Assembly (NCBI RefSeq): GCF_002263495.1
Contig: NZ_CP022753.1
Location: 3,534,001 to 3,598,000, forward strand
Length of the DNA: 64,000 nt
Direction: 5' to 3'
DNA from: Nocardiopsis gilva YIM 90087
GTDB taxonomy: Bacteria; Actinomycetota; Actinomycetes; Streptosporangiales; Streptosporangiaceae
The first letter of the stretch is position 1. Each line of letters opens with the position of its first letter. Below are positions 54,944 to 63,957 of this stretch, in pieces. The notes beneath the pieces are model-generated. The model was given only the letters and a program-made list of their open reading frames with translations, had not been told where the DNA came from and ran no database searches. The position numbers and the translations under genes were made by a program.

Positions 54944-55029
54944 GAGGGAAGGGCCCGGGCGGCCGCCCGGTGCCCCCCATGGCTAGTCAGTAGATGGACC
55001 ACGTGGCCACTTTTACATTGTAGATTCAT

Positions 55030-55060
55030 CCCTGTTGGCCGGAGTCCCCGGCCAACAGGG
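55030..55060 (+). terminator. rho-independent-type terminator after the GTPase gene
   Basis: Perfect 13-bp arms CCCTGTTGGCCGG (55030-55042) and CCGGCCAACAGGG (55048-55060), loop AGTCC, followed by GTTTCTCT on the + strand. Ends the conservon transcript. Confidence 0.8.
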
Positions 55061-55189
55061 GTTTCTCTGTGTATCCGAGAAGCCCGCATGTCACGGGCGC
55101 GTGGTGGGATGGGCGTCAGCCCGGGCCACCGGCCCGGTAAGGTCGCGGTTCGGGGCGCGGCCGAGACGTCGGTCGGGGCCTCAGGTGCC

Positions 55190-58100
55190 ATGGAGATCAA
55201 GGGGGAGACCGAGGTGCTGGTCCTGCACGGGCTCTGGGAGAGTGCGGCCGGCGACGGGACGGCGGATGGCGCCGGTTCCCTGGTCCTGTGGGGCGAGGAC
55301 GCCACGCTCCCCGCCCGGACGGTCTCCCGGGCGACTATCCGGCCCCACCCCTATGCGGCGGCAGAGGCCAGACTGCGGGCGGCGATCACCTCGCTAACCG
55401 GGGCGCCCGACGCCAGAGCGGCATCGGCGGCGGAGGTGGACCTCCTTCTCCCCGGTTCACCCACACACCCCCTCCCCTCCCCCGCGCTCGGTCCGGTCGC
55501 CAGCGCGCCCACGGTCTCCGCGCCCCGACTCCGACGGTGGCGGATCGCGGGCGTGCGTATTCCCCCGGCCACGGCAGCGAGGATGCTCACCGGGCTGATG
55601 AGGGCGTCGAAGGCCCACACAGGCTCCCCCACGGCCCAGAGCATGGGCGACCTCGCCCTCGGCCCTGGGCTGCACCATCTCATCGCGGTGCACGAGTTCG
55701 CGGCGCGTCTCGCTTCCGAAGGCCGGGTCCTCCCCCGGATCATCGGTGACCCGCCCCGCGCCCGGTGGCGGCCGGTGCTCTCCGGGCCTGGCACGCGGCA
55801 CCTCACCGCCCTCATCGGCGCGCTCCCGCCGGTCGCCCGCGCGCATCTGGACCCCGAGGGGACAGGGGCGGGAGAGCTGGTCCTCGCCGCTCTGCACGAC
55901 CTGCTGGACGCCACCGCACGCGATCGGCTCGGCTCGCTCGGGCCCGGCCAGCGGCGCGGGCGCTCAGCGCTGACGACGGCGCTGACGAACCAGGACGGCG
56001 CATATCAGCCAGCCGCGGAAACCGCGGCGCTCGCGGCACAGCTGCGGGATTGGCACCACGCCGCTCAACGGCCGCGCGGCCGCGCGCGGCTCCTGTTCCG
56101 GCTGATCGAACCGGAACGGAACGACAGCGAGGAGGCCGCGGCACCGAAGAGCGGCGCGTCCCAGGACGACAGCGACGCCGGCACGGGTGCGGTCTCCGGT
56201 CGACCCGCACCCGGCGGCGAGGTGTGGCGCGTGGAGTTCTGGGTGCAGTCCGACGCCGACCCGAGCCTGCAGCTGTCGCTCGCCGACCTGTGGCTGGGCG
56301 AGGGCAGCACGTGGCTCCCCGATGACGTCGAATCCACTGTCCTGCGCGACCTGTCCCGGGCGGCACGGCACTACCCTGCGGTACACAGCGCACTGCGCGA
56401 GCTCGCGCCGTCCGCGATCACCATGGGGACCGGCGGCGCCTACGCCTTCATCCGCGATGTCGCCCCTCGCCTGAGCGCGGCCGGATTCGCCGTCGTGCTG
56501 CCAGAGTGGACGGGACGCGGGGCGCTCGGGCTCAGGTTGACCGCCCGGGAGCAGCAGCCATCCCCCGGCCGCGGCGGGATCAGCCCCACCGACCTGGTGG
56601 ACTTCTCCTTCGATGCGGTACTCGGCGACGAAACCGTGGACCTCGAGGAGCTCGCCCAGCTCGCCCGCCTCAAGCAGCCGCTGATCCGACTGCGCGGCCG
56701 CTGGGTGGAAGTCGACCCGGCGCATCTGCGCACCGCGTTGGACTTCCTGCGCCGCCGGGGCAACGGCACCATGCGCCGCGACGAGGCGCTGCGCGCGGCA
56801 ATGGCGCCGGACGCGGCGCCGCTGCCGGTCACCGATGTCGATGCCGACGGCGCGCTCGGTGCCCTGCTCAGCGGGGCGACGGAGCAGCGGCTCACCCCGA
56901 TGTCCACGCCCGCCGACTTCGACGGGTCGCTCCGCCCCTACCAGCAGCGCGGCGCCGCCTGGCTGCGCTTCCTCGGCTCCCTCGGCCTGGGCGCGATCCT
57001 CGCCGACGACATGGGGCTGGGTAAGACCGTGCAGCTGCTGGCCCTGCTCACCCAGGAGAGGGCGGAGGAGACGACCAGCGAGACGCCGGCGCCCGGCCCG
57101 ACACTGCTTATCTGTCCGGTGTCGCTGGTCGGCAACTGGCAGCGGGAAGCCGCACGCTTCGCACCGGATCTTCGGGTGCACATCCACCACGATCCGAGCC
57201 GACCGCACGGGAACGCGCTGGCCCGGATCGTCGGTGTCTCCGATCTGATCGTGACCACCTACGGTGTGGTGCTGCGCGACGCCGACGAGCTGGCCGCGAT
57301 GCCGTGGCATCGCGTGGTGTGCGACGAGGCGCAGGCGATCAAGAACAGCGGGACCCGGCAGGCGCGGGCGGTGCGCGGCCTGAACGCCGACTGCCGGATC
57401 GCGTTGACGGGTACTCCGGTGGAGAACAATCTCGGCGAGCTGTGGTCGATCATGGAGTTCGCAAATCCGGGCCTGCTGGGCTCGGAGGCGGCGTTTCGGC
57501 AGGGGATCGCCGGTCGGGTGGAGCGCGAGGCGTCCGAGGCGGGATCCGTCGGTGGAGGTGAGAGCACCGCGCTGCTGAAGCGGATGACCGGACCGTTCAT
57601 CCTGCGGCGGCTCAAGACCGACCGGTCGATCATCTCGGACCTGCCCGAGAAGCACGAGATGCGCACGTGGTGCACGCTCACGCCCGAGCAGGCGTCGCTG
57701 TACAAGGCGGCGGTCGACGATATGACCGAGCGGATCGACGGCGCGGACGGCATCCAGCGCAAGGGGCTGGTGCTGGCGACGATGGCGCGGCTCAAGCAGA
57801 TCTGCAACCATCCGGCGCAGTTCCTCGGCGACGGGTCGGAACTGGCCGGGCGTTCGGGAAAGCTGGAGCGGTTGGCGGGGCTGCTGTCGGAGGCGCTGGC
57901 CGAGGGGGACAAGGCGCTGTGTTTCACGCAGTACACGGCGCTGGGCGACCGGTGGTCGCCCTACCTGGCGGCGCGGTTGGGCCGGGAGGTGCTGTGGCTC
58001 CACGGCGGCACGCCGCGTGCCCGGCGGGAGGAGATGATGGAGCGCTTCCAGACCTCCACCGAGCCGATGGTGTTCCTGCTGTCGCTGAAGGCGGCCGGTA

Positions 58101-58393
58101 CCGGGTTGAACCTGACGGCGGCCAACCAGGTCGTGCACATCGACCGGTGGTGGAATCCGGCGGTGGAGGACCAGGCCACCGACCGCGCCTTCCGAATCGG
58201 GCAGCGGCGTGACGTGCAGGTGCGCAAGCTGGTCTGCGTCGGGACGCTGGAGGAGCGTGTGGACGAGATGATCGAGCGCAAGAAGGCGCTGGCTCAGGGC
58301 GTGATCGCCACAGGTGAGGACTGGCTGACCGAGCTGTCTACCGAGCAGCTGCGCGAGGTGATCCGGCTGGCTCCGGAGGCGGTGGCCCGATGA
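55190..58393 (+). CDS. SNF2-family DEAD-like helicase/ATPase
   Basis: 1067 residues. The divergent N-terminal ~600 residues include a bacterial SNF2-associated SWIM/DUF3670-like region. The motor follows: DDMGLGKTVQLLALL (motif I), TTYGV (Ia/Ib region), VCDEAQAIKN (DEAQ, motif II), ALTGTPVEN (III), then helicase lobe 2 with CFTQYT, LLSLKAAGTGLNLTAA (V) and DRAFRIGQRRDV (VI). It is a DNA translocase. Start ATG 55190 was preferred to ATG 55088 because the extra 34 residues look unconserved. The next gene overlaps by four bases. Confidence 0.93.
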   Translation: MEIKGETEVLVLHGLWESAAGDGTADGAGSLVLWGEDATLPARTVSRATIRPHPYAAAEARLRAAITSLTGAPDARAASAAEVDLLLPGSPTHPLPSPALGPVASAPTVSAPRLRRWRIAGVRIPPATAARMLTGLMRASKAHTGSPTAQSMGDLALGPGLHHLIAVHEFAARLASEGRVLPRIIGDPPRARWRPVLSGPGTRHLTALIGALPPVARAHLDPEGTGAGELVLAALHDLLDATARDRLGSLGPGQRRGRSALTTALTNQDGAYQPAAETAALAAQLRDWHHAAQRPRGRARLLFRLIEPERNDSEEAAAPKSGASQDDSDAGTGAVSGRPAPGGEVWRVEFWVQSDADPSLQLSLADLWLGEGSTWLPDDVESTVLRDLSRAARHYPAVHSALRELAPSAITMGTGGAYAFIRDVAPRLSAAGFAVVLPEWTGRGALGLRLTAREQQPSPGRGGISPTDLVDFSFDAVLGDETVDLEELAQLARLKQPLIRLRGRWVEVDPAHLRTALDFLRRRGNGTMRRDEALRAAMAPDAAPLPVTDVDADGALGALLSGATEQRLTPMSTPADFDGSLRPYQQRGAAWLRFLGSLGLGAILADDMGLGKTVQLLALLTQERAEETTSETPAPGPTLLICPVSLVGNWQREAARFAPDLRVHIHHDPSRPHGNALARIVGVSDLIVTTYGVVLRDADELAAMPWHRVVCDEAQAIKNSGTRQARAVRGLNADCRIALTGTPVENNLGELWSIMEFANPGLLGSEAAFRQGIAGRVEREASEAGSVGGGESTALLKRMTGPFILRRLKTDRSIISDLPEKHEMRTWCTLTPEQASLYKAAVDDMTERIDGADGIQRKGLVLATMARLKQICNHPAQFLGDGSELAGRSGKLERLAGLLSEALAEGDKALCFTQYTALGDRWSPYLAARLGREVLWLHGGTPRARREEMMERFQTSTEPMVFLLSLKAAGTGLNLTAANQVVHIDRWWNPAVEDQATDRAFRIGQRRDVQVRKLVCVGTLEERVDEMIERKKALAQGVIATGEDWLTELSTEQLREVIRLAPEAVAR

Positions 58394-59208
58394 GCAGGGG
58401 CGATGGGGAACTCGGCCGTACCGGCGGAGCCGGTGGAGGCCGGTCGTGGTGGTCGAACCGGTTCGTCGAGGCCGTGGAGTCCGGCGCCGAGGCCGGACGG
58501 CTGGAACGCGGACGCGGCTACGCGGCCCGGGGCGCGGTGCGGGACGTCAAGGTCGCGCCGGGCGAGGTGCTGGCGAAGGTGCAGGGGTCGCGTGCCCGTC
58601 CGTACCGGGTCAGCCTGATCCTGCCGACGCTGGATGAGGAGCGGTGGTCGACGGTGATCGCGGCGCTGGCCGGGCAACCGCTGTTCCGCGCCCGGCTGCT
58701 GGCGGGCGACCTGCCACCGGAGGTCGAGCGGGTCTTCGAGATCCTCGGAATCGCCATGTTCCCGCGTGGGCTGGGCAACCTGACGTTGACGTGCTGCTGC
58801 CCCGACTGGGGCTACCCGTGCAAGCATGTGGCGGCGGCGCTGTACGTGCTGGCCGATTCGCTGGATTCCGACCCGTTCCTGCTGCTGGCCTGGCTCGGCA
58901 AGGAACGCGGCGCGTTCCTCTCCGAGCTGCGCCGGCACGCGCACGCGGCCGTGACACCGGAGGGTCGATCGGACGCGGGGACTGCCCCCTTCGAGGATCT
59001 CGCCTGCCCCACGCATCCGGCTCTGCCTCCGCTTCCGGAAACCGCCACTGACTTCTGGTCCGCACCAGAGCTGCCCGCGCGGCCGATGCGCCAGGGGCCG
59101 CCACAGCCGGTCGTCCTCACGACGGACCCGCCGGGTGACGACGAGAGGGCGCTGGCACGCGAGCTGGAACCGCTCTACGAGCGGTTGATCGCCCCTGAGA
59201 ACCCGTAG
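58390..59208 (+). CDS. SWIM zinc-finger protein
   Basis: 272 residues. LTCCCPDWGYPCKHVAAAL is the SWIM finger (C-x-C-x6-C-x-H, here with an extra Cys). The N-terminal part RGRGYAARGAVRDVKVAPGEVLAKVQGS is typical of SWIM partners of SNF2 ATPases. Its ATG overlaps the SNF2 stop by four bases, so the two form a unit. Pairs of this kind are common in actinomycetes and linked to DNA repair or silencing by inference only. Confidence 0.92.
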   Translation: MSRGDGELGRTGGAGGGRSWWSNRFVEAVESGAEAGRLERGRGYAARGAVRDVKVAPGEVLAKVQGSRARPYRVSLILPTLDEERWSTVIAALAGQPLFRARLLAGDLPPEVERVFEILGIAMFPRGLGNLTLTCCCPDWGYPCKHVAAALYVLADSLDSDPFLLLAWLGKERGAFLSELRRHAHAAVTPEGRSDAGTAPFEDLACPTHPALPPLPETATDFWSAPELPARPMRQGPPQPVVLTTDPPGDDERALARELEPLYERLIAPENP

Positions 59209-59215
59209 GGAGGGT

Positions 59216-59650
59216 TCACCGCTTCACCGTGCCGTTTCCCGAGCGGGCGGCAAGGGATCGGAGGAGGTCCACGGCCTGAGGACCGTCGTCGTGGGAGACG
59301 AAGAGGTGGTCGTGGTAGTAGCCGGCGATAACGTTGCACGACATGTCGGCCTCTGCCAGGACGCTGGACACCGCGGCGGTGAGGCCGACGGCATCCAGGG
59401 CGGAGTGGATGCGCAGCGTGACCCACGCGGCCACGTAGTCGTACGGCAGGCCCGCCGCGTCGGCCTCCTCCTGGGCACAGACGATGGTGAGGGCTTCGTC
59501 CTCGGCAACGGTGACGACCGGGTGGAGGCCCTCGGGAACCCGCTCGGCGTGGGTGAAGACGTAGCGACCGGGGCGAAGTTCAGGTTCCATGCCGGTCAGC
59601 AGGCGCGTGAGGTCGCGCTCGGAGGTGCTCAAGAGATCCTCTTCTGTCAT
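59216..59650 (-). CDS. ACT-domain-like protein
   Basis: 144 residues. RLLTGMEPELRPGRYVFTHAERVPEG at the start and AWVTLRIHSALDAVGLTAAVSSVLAEADMSCNVIAGYYHDHLFV in the middle match the small ACT_7/YkfA-like family, in which an ACT fold sits C-terminal. No enzyme domain. A ligand-binding regulatory role is likely. Converges with the SWIM gene. Confidence 0.85.
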   Translation of the reverse strand: MTEEDLLSTSERDLTRLLTGMEPELRPGRYVFTHAERVPEGLHPVVTVAEDEALTIVCAQEEADAAGLPYDYVAAWVTLRIHSALDAVGLTAAVSSVLAEADMSCNVIAGYYHDHLFVSHDDGPQAVDLLRSLAARSGNGTVKR

Positions 59651-59768
59651 TCCTCGTGATCACGCGTACGCACGTCACGCGGTCCGGCCCGGGGGGCGTC
59701 CAGCGCAGGGGGCGACGGCAGATTCCGTATCGGCCGCACACCCACGCGTTTCCGGGCTGGTCTCCGCG

Positions 59769-60296
59769 CTAGGCGCTCGCGGGGCGGATGCGAAAGACCT
59801 GCAGGCGGCGGTCGTAGTACTTGTCGGTCTCACCGACCCATTCCATGCCGAGCCGCCGGGCGGTGGCGATGGCCCGGTCGTTGTCGGGGCGGGCGACGGC
59901 GAAGAGTTCCTCGATGCCCTGGTCGAACGCCCACGCGATGATCGCCTGGCTGGCCTCGGTGGCGTAACCGTTGCCCCAGGCATCGGGGCGGAGCTGCCAG
60001 CTGAGCTCGAAATCCTCGTCATAGGGCGGCAGCTGTCGCAGGGAGAGTCCGCCGATGAGTTCTCCATCGTCGGCACGGACGATCGCCCAGCGGCCCGCGG
60101 GCGGAATGAGGTTGGGCTGGGCCTCGATCCAGGCGTGCAGAACCGACCGCATCGCGGCGGAGTCGCGCACGGCATGCATCTGGGGGGTCAGCCACCGGGC
60201 GACTTCCTCGGCACCGTAGATGCCCAAGGCAGCATCCGCGTCGGAGATATCCCAGTCGCGGATGATGAGGCGTTCGGTGCGTACTTCAGCGGTCAT
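59769..60296 (-). CDS. GNAT family N-acetyltransferase (RimJ/RimL type)
   Basis: 175 residues. TERLIIRDWDISDADAALGIYG opens the RimJ/RimL subgroup, ELSWQLRPDAWGNGYATEASQAIIAWAF holds the acetyl-CoA loop (RPDAWGNGYA) and VARPDNDRAIATARRLGM closes the fold. Acetylates a protein N terminus or small amine; the target is unknown. Confidence 0.92.
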   Translation of the reverse strand: MTAEVRTERLIIRDWDISDADAALGIYGAEEVARWLTPQMHAVRDSAAMRSVLHAWIEAQPNLIPPAGRWAIVRADDGELIGGLSLRQLPPYDEDFELSWQLRPDAWGNGYATEASQAIIAWAFDQGIEELFAVARPDNDRAIATARRLGMEWVGETDKYYDRRLQVFRIRPASA

Positions 60297-60431
60297 GTCC
60301 CGAATCGTAACCGCACGCGGATCGATCCAAACGGTTGGGCGCCAGGGTCACTGGCTGCACCCGCGCCTCAGGTGCCGCTCACTCTCATCCGTTCCTCTGG
60401 CTGAGGTGTCGTCGGCCCCAGAACGCACGCG

Positions 60432-60461
60432 GGGGCCGCCCGGTTCCCCGGACGGCCCCCA
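60432..60461 (-). terminator. terminator after the cold-shock gene
   Basis: Arms 60432-60444 (GGGGGCCGCCCGG) and 60449-60461, one mismatch, loop TTCC. It lies 31 bases beyond the cold-shock gene stop on its strand. Confidence 0.7.
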
Positions 60462-60492
60462 CCGCAAGACTTATGAGTAACGCAAGGCAGGC

Positions 60493-60696
60493 TTAGAGGC
60501 CCTGGACGTTCTCCGCCTGCGGGCCCTTCGGGCCCTGGGTGATGTCGAACTCGACACGCTGGTTCTCTTCCAGGTTACGGAAGCCGTTGCCGAGAATGTT
60601 GCTGTAGTGCACGAAAACGTCGGGGCCACCGGCGTCCTGCTGGATGAAACCATAGCCCTTTTCGCCGTTGAACCACTTGACGGTTCCCTGCGACAT
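60493..60696 (-). CDS. cold-shock protein, CspA family
   Basis: 67 residues, one CSD domain. RNP1 is KGYGFIQ and RNP2 [21 protein letters not shown] is the family opening. Binds single-stranded RNA/DNA as a chaperone. A GGAG-type site precedes the ATG (GGTAGGAGATCGCGC). Confidence 0.96.
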   Translation of the reverse strand: MSQGTVKWFNGEKGYGFIQQDAGGPDVFVHYSNILGNGFRNLEENQRVEFDITQGPKGPQAENVQGL

Positions 60697-61019
60697 GCGC
60701 GATCTCCTACCTTCTGAAGATCAGTTCCAGACCCGCACTTTGCGGTTCTGCAGGTGCTGCGAACCTTCTCCTTCAGAAAAGAAAAACGCCCGCTTGTCAA
60801 AAACTCCGCGGGCGATCACATGCGATCAGGCGAAATCAAGACTGCAACCTGGTTGTGACGTTACCACACCAGCCCCTCGCGCGTCATGTGAGCGTGGTCA
60901 CCACCGCCGTGCTGCCGTCCCCAGGAGGTGATGGCGGGCCATCAGCCGCCAGGAGTGCCAGAATGAAGGGAGAGACACCGTCATCGGCAGCGTGTTCGCA
61001 GAAGAGGGATGAGCCGCCC
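60697..61019. other. cold-shock 5' leader and divergent promoter region
   Basis: 323 bases between the divergent cold-shock and molybdoenzyme genes. The first ~170 bases are AT-richer and probably hold the long 5' leader usual for cspA-type genes. In-frame starts for the molybdoenzyme exist at 60963 and 60855, but the conserved protein begins after 61020. Confidence 0.4.
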
Positions 61020-63347
61020 ATGTCCACCGCACCGAGCGAGGACCCGCGCCAGGACGACCCTCGGGTCGAGGATCCTCAGCGCGAGGCCGTCGGTATCCCC
61101 GCCATCGTGAACAGCCTGCGGGTCGTCGGTGAGCAGTCCGGGGCCAAGCGCGGCCTGCTCACCCTCGTCAGCGTCAACCAGAAGCAGGGGTTCGACTGCC
61201 CCGGCTGCGCGTGGCCTGAGCCCGACCACCGCCACCCGGCGGAGTTCTGCGAGAACGGCGCCAAAGCGGTCGCGGAGGAGTCCACCCGCCGCGCGGTCAC
61301 GCGGGAGTTCTTCGCCCGCCACACGGTCGCCGACCTCGCTGAGCGATCCGGCTACTGGCTGGGCCAGCAGGGCCGCCTCACCGAACCCATGTACCTGGCT
61401 GACGGCGCCGACCACTACGAGCCGATCGGATGGGACGAGGCCCTCGGGCTGGTCGCCGACGAGCTCGGCGCGCTGGACTCTCCCGACGGGGCCGCCTTCT
61501 ATACCTCCGGGCGCACGAGCAACGAGGCGGCGTTCCTCTATCAGCTCTTCGCCCGCCGGTTCGGCACCAACAACCTGCCGGACTGCTCGAACATGTGCCA
61601 CGAGTCCTCGGGCTTCGCGCTGACCGAGACGCTCGGCATCGGCAAGGGCAGCGTGCTCCTGGACGACATCTATCAGGCCGATCTGATCATCGTCGCGGGT
61701 CAGAACCCGGGCAGCAACCACCCGCGCATGCTCACCGCACTGGAGAAGGCGAAGCGGGCGGGCGCGCGGATCATGACGGTCAACCCGCTGCCGGAAGCCG
61801 GGATGCAGCGGTTCAAGAACCCGCAGGCCGCCCGCGGCCTGATCGGGCGCGGCACCCAGCTCACCGACCACTTCCTGCAGATCCGGGTGGGCGGGGACCT
61901 CGCGCTGTTCAGCGCTTTCAACCGCCTGCTGCTGCAGATCGCCGAGCAGGGCGTCGGGAGCGAACGTGCCGGCGGCACGGACGTGATCGACCGGACGTTC
62001 ATCGCGGATCACACCCACGGCTTCGAGGAGTTCGCCGAGCGGCTGCTGGAGGCGGACGAGGAGACCTTCTGGGCCGACGTGTCCCGGGCCTCCGGGCTGT
62101 CGCGGGAGCAGATCGACGAGGCACTGGCCATGGTGCTGGCGTCGAAGCGCATCGTGGTGTGCTGGGCGATGGGCCTCACCCAGCACAAGCACGCGGTCCC
62201 CACCATCCGCGAGATCGTGAACTTCCTGCTGCTGCGCGGCAACGTGGGACGCCCCGGCGCCGGGGTGTGCCCGGTGCGCGGGCACAGCAACGTCCAGGGC
62301 GACCGCACCATGGGGATCTTCGAGCGCCCCGCCCCGGAGTTCCTGGACGCGCTGGCCAAGGAGTTCGACTTCGAGCCGCCGCGCGAGCCCGGGTTCGACA
62401 CGGTGGACACCATCCGCGCGATGCGGGATGGGCAGGTGAAGGTGTTCTTCGCTGTGGGCGGCAACTTCGTGTCGGCCACGCCGGACACGCACGTCACCGA
62501 GGACGCGATGCGGCGCTGTCGGCTGACCGTGCACGTGTCAACCAAGCTCAACCGCTCGCACGTCATCACCGGCACGCGTGCGCTGATTCTGCCCACGCTG
62601 GGCCGCACCGACAGAGACGCGCAGAAGGGTGGGGACCAGTTCGTGACCGTCGAGGACTCGATGGGCATGGTGCACGCCTCCCGGGGCAAGGTGGCCCCGC
62701 TGTCTGCGGAGATGCGCTCTGAGGTCGCGATCATCTGCGGCCTGGCCCGCCGCGTCCTGGGAGCGGACGACGCGGTCCCGTGGGAGGACTTCACCGCCGC
62801 CTACGACCGCATCCGCGACCGAATCGAACACGTGGTCCCGGGCTTCGACAGCTTCAACGAGCGAGCCCGCCACCCGGGCGGCTTCGCCCTCCCCCACGCG
62901 CCCCGCGATGAGCGCGAGTTCCCGACAGCCACCGGCAAGGCCAACTTCAGCGTCAACCCCATCACCGCCCCGGAGGTCCCGGAGGGACGGCTGCTGCTCC
63001 AGACCCTGCGCTCGCACGACCAGTTCAACACCACGATCTACGGACTCGACGACCGCTACCGCGGCATCCTCGACGGCCGACGGGTAGTGCTCATCAACCC
63101 CGATGACTGCGCCGAACTCGGCGTCACGGGCGGCCAGTACGTCGACGTGGTCAGCGAGTGGGAGGACGGCATCGACCGCCGCGCCCCCCACTTCAAGGTC
63201 GTCGAATACCCCACGACCAGGGGATGCGCGGCCGCCTACTACCCGGAGACCAACGTGCTAGTCCCACTGGACTCCACCGCCGATGTCTCCAACACACCGA
63301 CATCCAAGTCCATTGTGGTCCGCTTGGAACCCGATTCCGGACACTAG
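61020..63347 (+). CDS. FdhF/YdeP-family molybdopterin oxidoreductase
   Basis: 775 residues. The protein has the layout of the YdeP/FdhA-like branch: VNQKQGFDCPGCAWPEP near 50, then the molybdopterin domains (FYTSGRTSNEAAFLYQLFARRFGTNNLPDCSNMCHESSG split over strands, NPGSNHPRML, KRAGARIMTVNP) and the C-terminal cap (LRSHDQFNTT). It lacks the full four-Cys N-terminal cluster of true formate dehydrogenases; only C-P-G-C and a later Cys (AEFCENG) are seen. Electron acceptor and substrate unknown. No fdhD or partner subunit is nearby. Confidence 0.92.
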   Translation: MSTAPSEDPRQDDPRVEDPQREAVGIPAIVNSLRVVGEQSGAKRGLLTLVSVNQKQGFDCPGCAWPEPDHRHPAEFCENGAKAVAEESTRRAVTREFFARHTVADLAERSGYWLGQQGRLTEPMYLADGADHYEPIGWDEALGLVADELGALDSPDGAAFYTSGRTSNEAAFLYQLFARRFGTNNLPDCSNMCHESSGFALTETLGIGKGSVLLDDIYQADLIIVAGQNPGSNHPRMLTALEKAKRAGARIMTVNPLPEAGMQRFKNPQAARGLIGRGTQLTDHFLQIRVGGDLALFSAFNRLLLQIAEQGVGSERAGGTDVIDRTFIADHTHGFEEFAERLLEADEETFWADVSRASGLSREQIDEALAMVLASKRIVVCWAMGLTQHKHAVPTIREIVNFLLLRGNVGRPGAGVCPVRGHSNVQGDRTMGIFERPAPEFLDALAKEFDFEPPREPGFDTVDTIRAMRDGQVKVFFAVGGNFVSATPDTHVTEDAMRRCRLTVHVSTKLNRSHVITGTRALILPTLGRTDRDAQKGGDQFVTVEDSMGMVHASRGKVAPLSAEMRSEVAIICGLARRVLGADDAVPWEDFTAAYDRIRDRIEHVVPGFDSFNERARHPGGFALPHAPRDEREFPTATGKANFSVNPITAPEVPEGRLLLQTLRSHDQFNTTIYGLDDRYRGILDGRRVVLINPDDCAELGVTGGQYVDVVSEWEDGIDRRAPHFKVVEYPTTRGCAAAYYPETNVLVPLDSTADVSNTPTSKSIVVRLEPDSGH

Positions 63348-63622
63348 GCCGCGAGACCCGGAACCTCGTGCTCGGCGGCGTCCTCATCGGCGCTGAGCCA
63401 GCTAGAGTCAGCAACTGCCGGGTCCTGCCCGGCGATCAACCGCTCGTAGCGGTTGGCGAGGAACGCCAGTCCCCTGCTGAAGGAGCTCGGCACCTCGTGC
63501 CCATAGATACGCCGCGTAGTCGTCACGAAGTCGTAACCGACCCACCGGGAGACCTCATTGATCGGGGTAGCGCCCGCCAGGAGGTCGCTCACCCACGCGT
63601 GGCGAAGGTCGTGTGGCCGCAT
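63344..63622 (-). pseudogene. C-terminal fragment of a tyrosine recombinase (integrase)
   Basis: 92 residues keep HDLRHAWVSDLLAGATPINEVSRWVGY (the H-x-x-R box of the catalytic domain, with the Trp replacing the second His) and IYGHEVP with the nucleophile Tyr. The N-terminal arm and core and the first catalytic Arg are missing upstream, where the frame decays into unrelated codons. A relic of an integrated phage or conjugative element. It overlaps the stop of the molybdoenzyme gene. Confidence 0.75.
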
Positions 63623-63684
63623 CGTCGGAGGCAGGTCCGTCTGCAGCGCACCCCGCGCGAAGCCCCGGCGACCCGAAGGTCACC

Positions 63685-63957
63685 TCATCCTCCGCTCCCC
63701 TGGCACTCCTCGCTGTCCCCACCGCTACGGCACTGGCCGCCGGGGCCGGTGTACTCATCACCGTGCCCAGGGGCCGGACTCTCGGGCCGGTGCGTCGCTA
63801 CCGCGCCGCCCACCACAACGACCACCAGCGCCATCGCGACCAGGACCTGGGTGACCCCCGCGATCCGCCACCGCCCCCGGAAGAACAGGACGGCGGCGCC
63901 CGCCGCGAGCAGGCCCAGGACACCGAGGGCGATCAGGGCGCTGTCCTGCCGCGTCAA
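63685..63957 (-). CDS. small membrane protein of unknown function
   Basis: 90 residues with two hydrophobic helices (ALIALGVLGLLAAGAAVLFF and VTQVLVAMALVVVVVGGAVA) joined by a basic loop FRGRWRIAG. After them comes a Gly/Ser/Glu-rich tail that includes two cysteines. Both termini are likely on the same side. No family recognised. It sits beside the integrase fragment and near the window edge. Confidence 0.6.
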   Translation of the reverse strand: MTRQDSALIALGVLGLLAAGAAVLFFRGRWRIAGVTQVLVAMALVVVVVGGAVATHRPESPAPGHGDEYTGPGGQCRSGGDSEECQGSGG

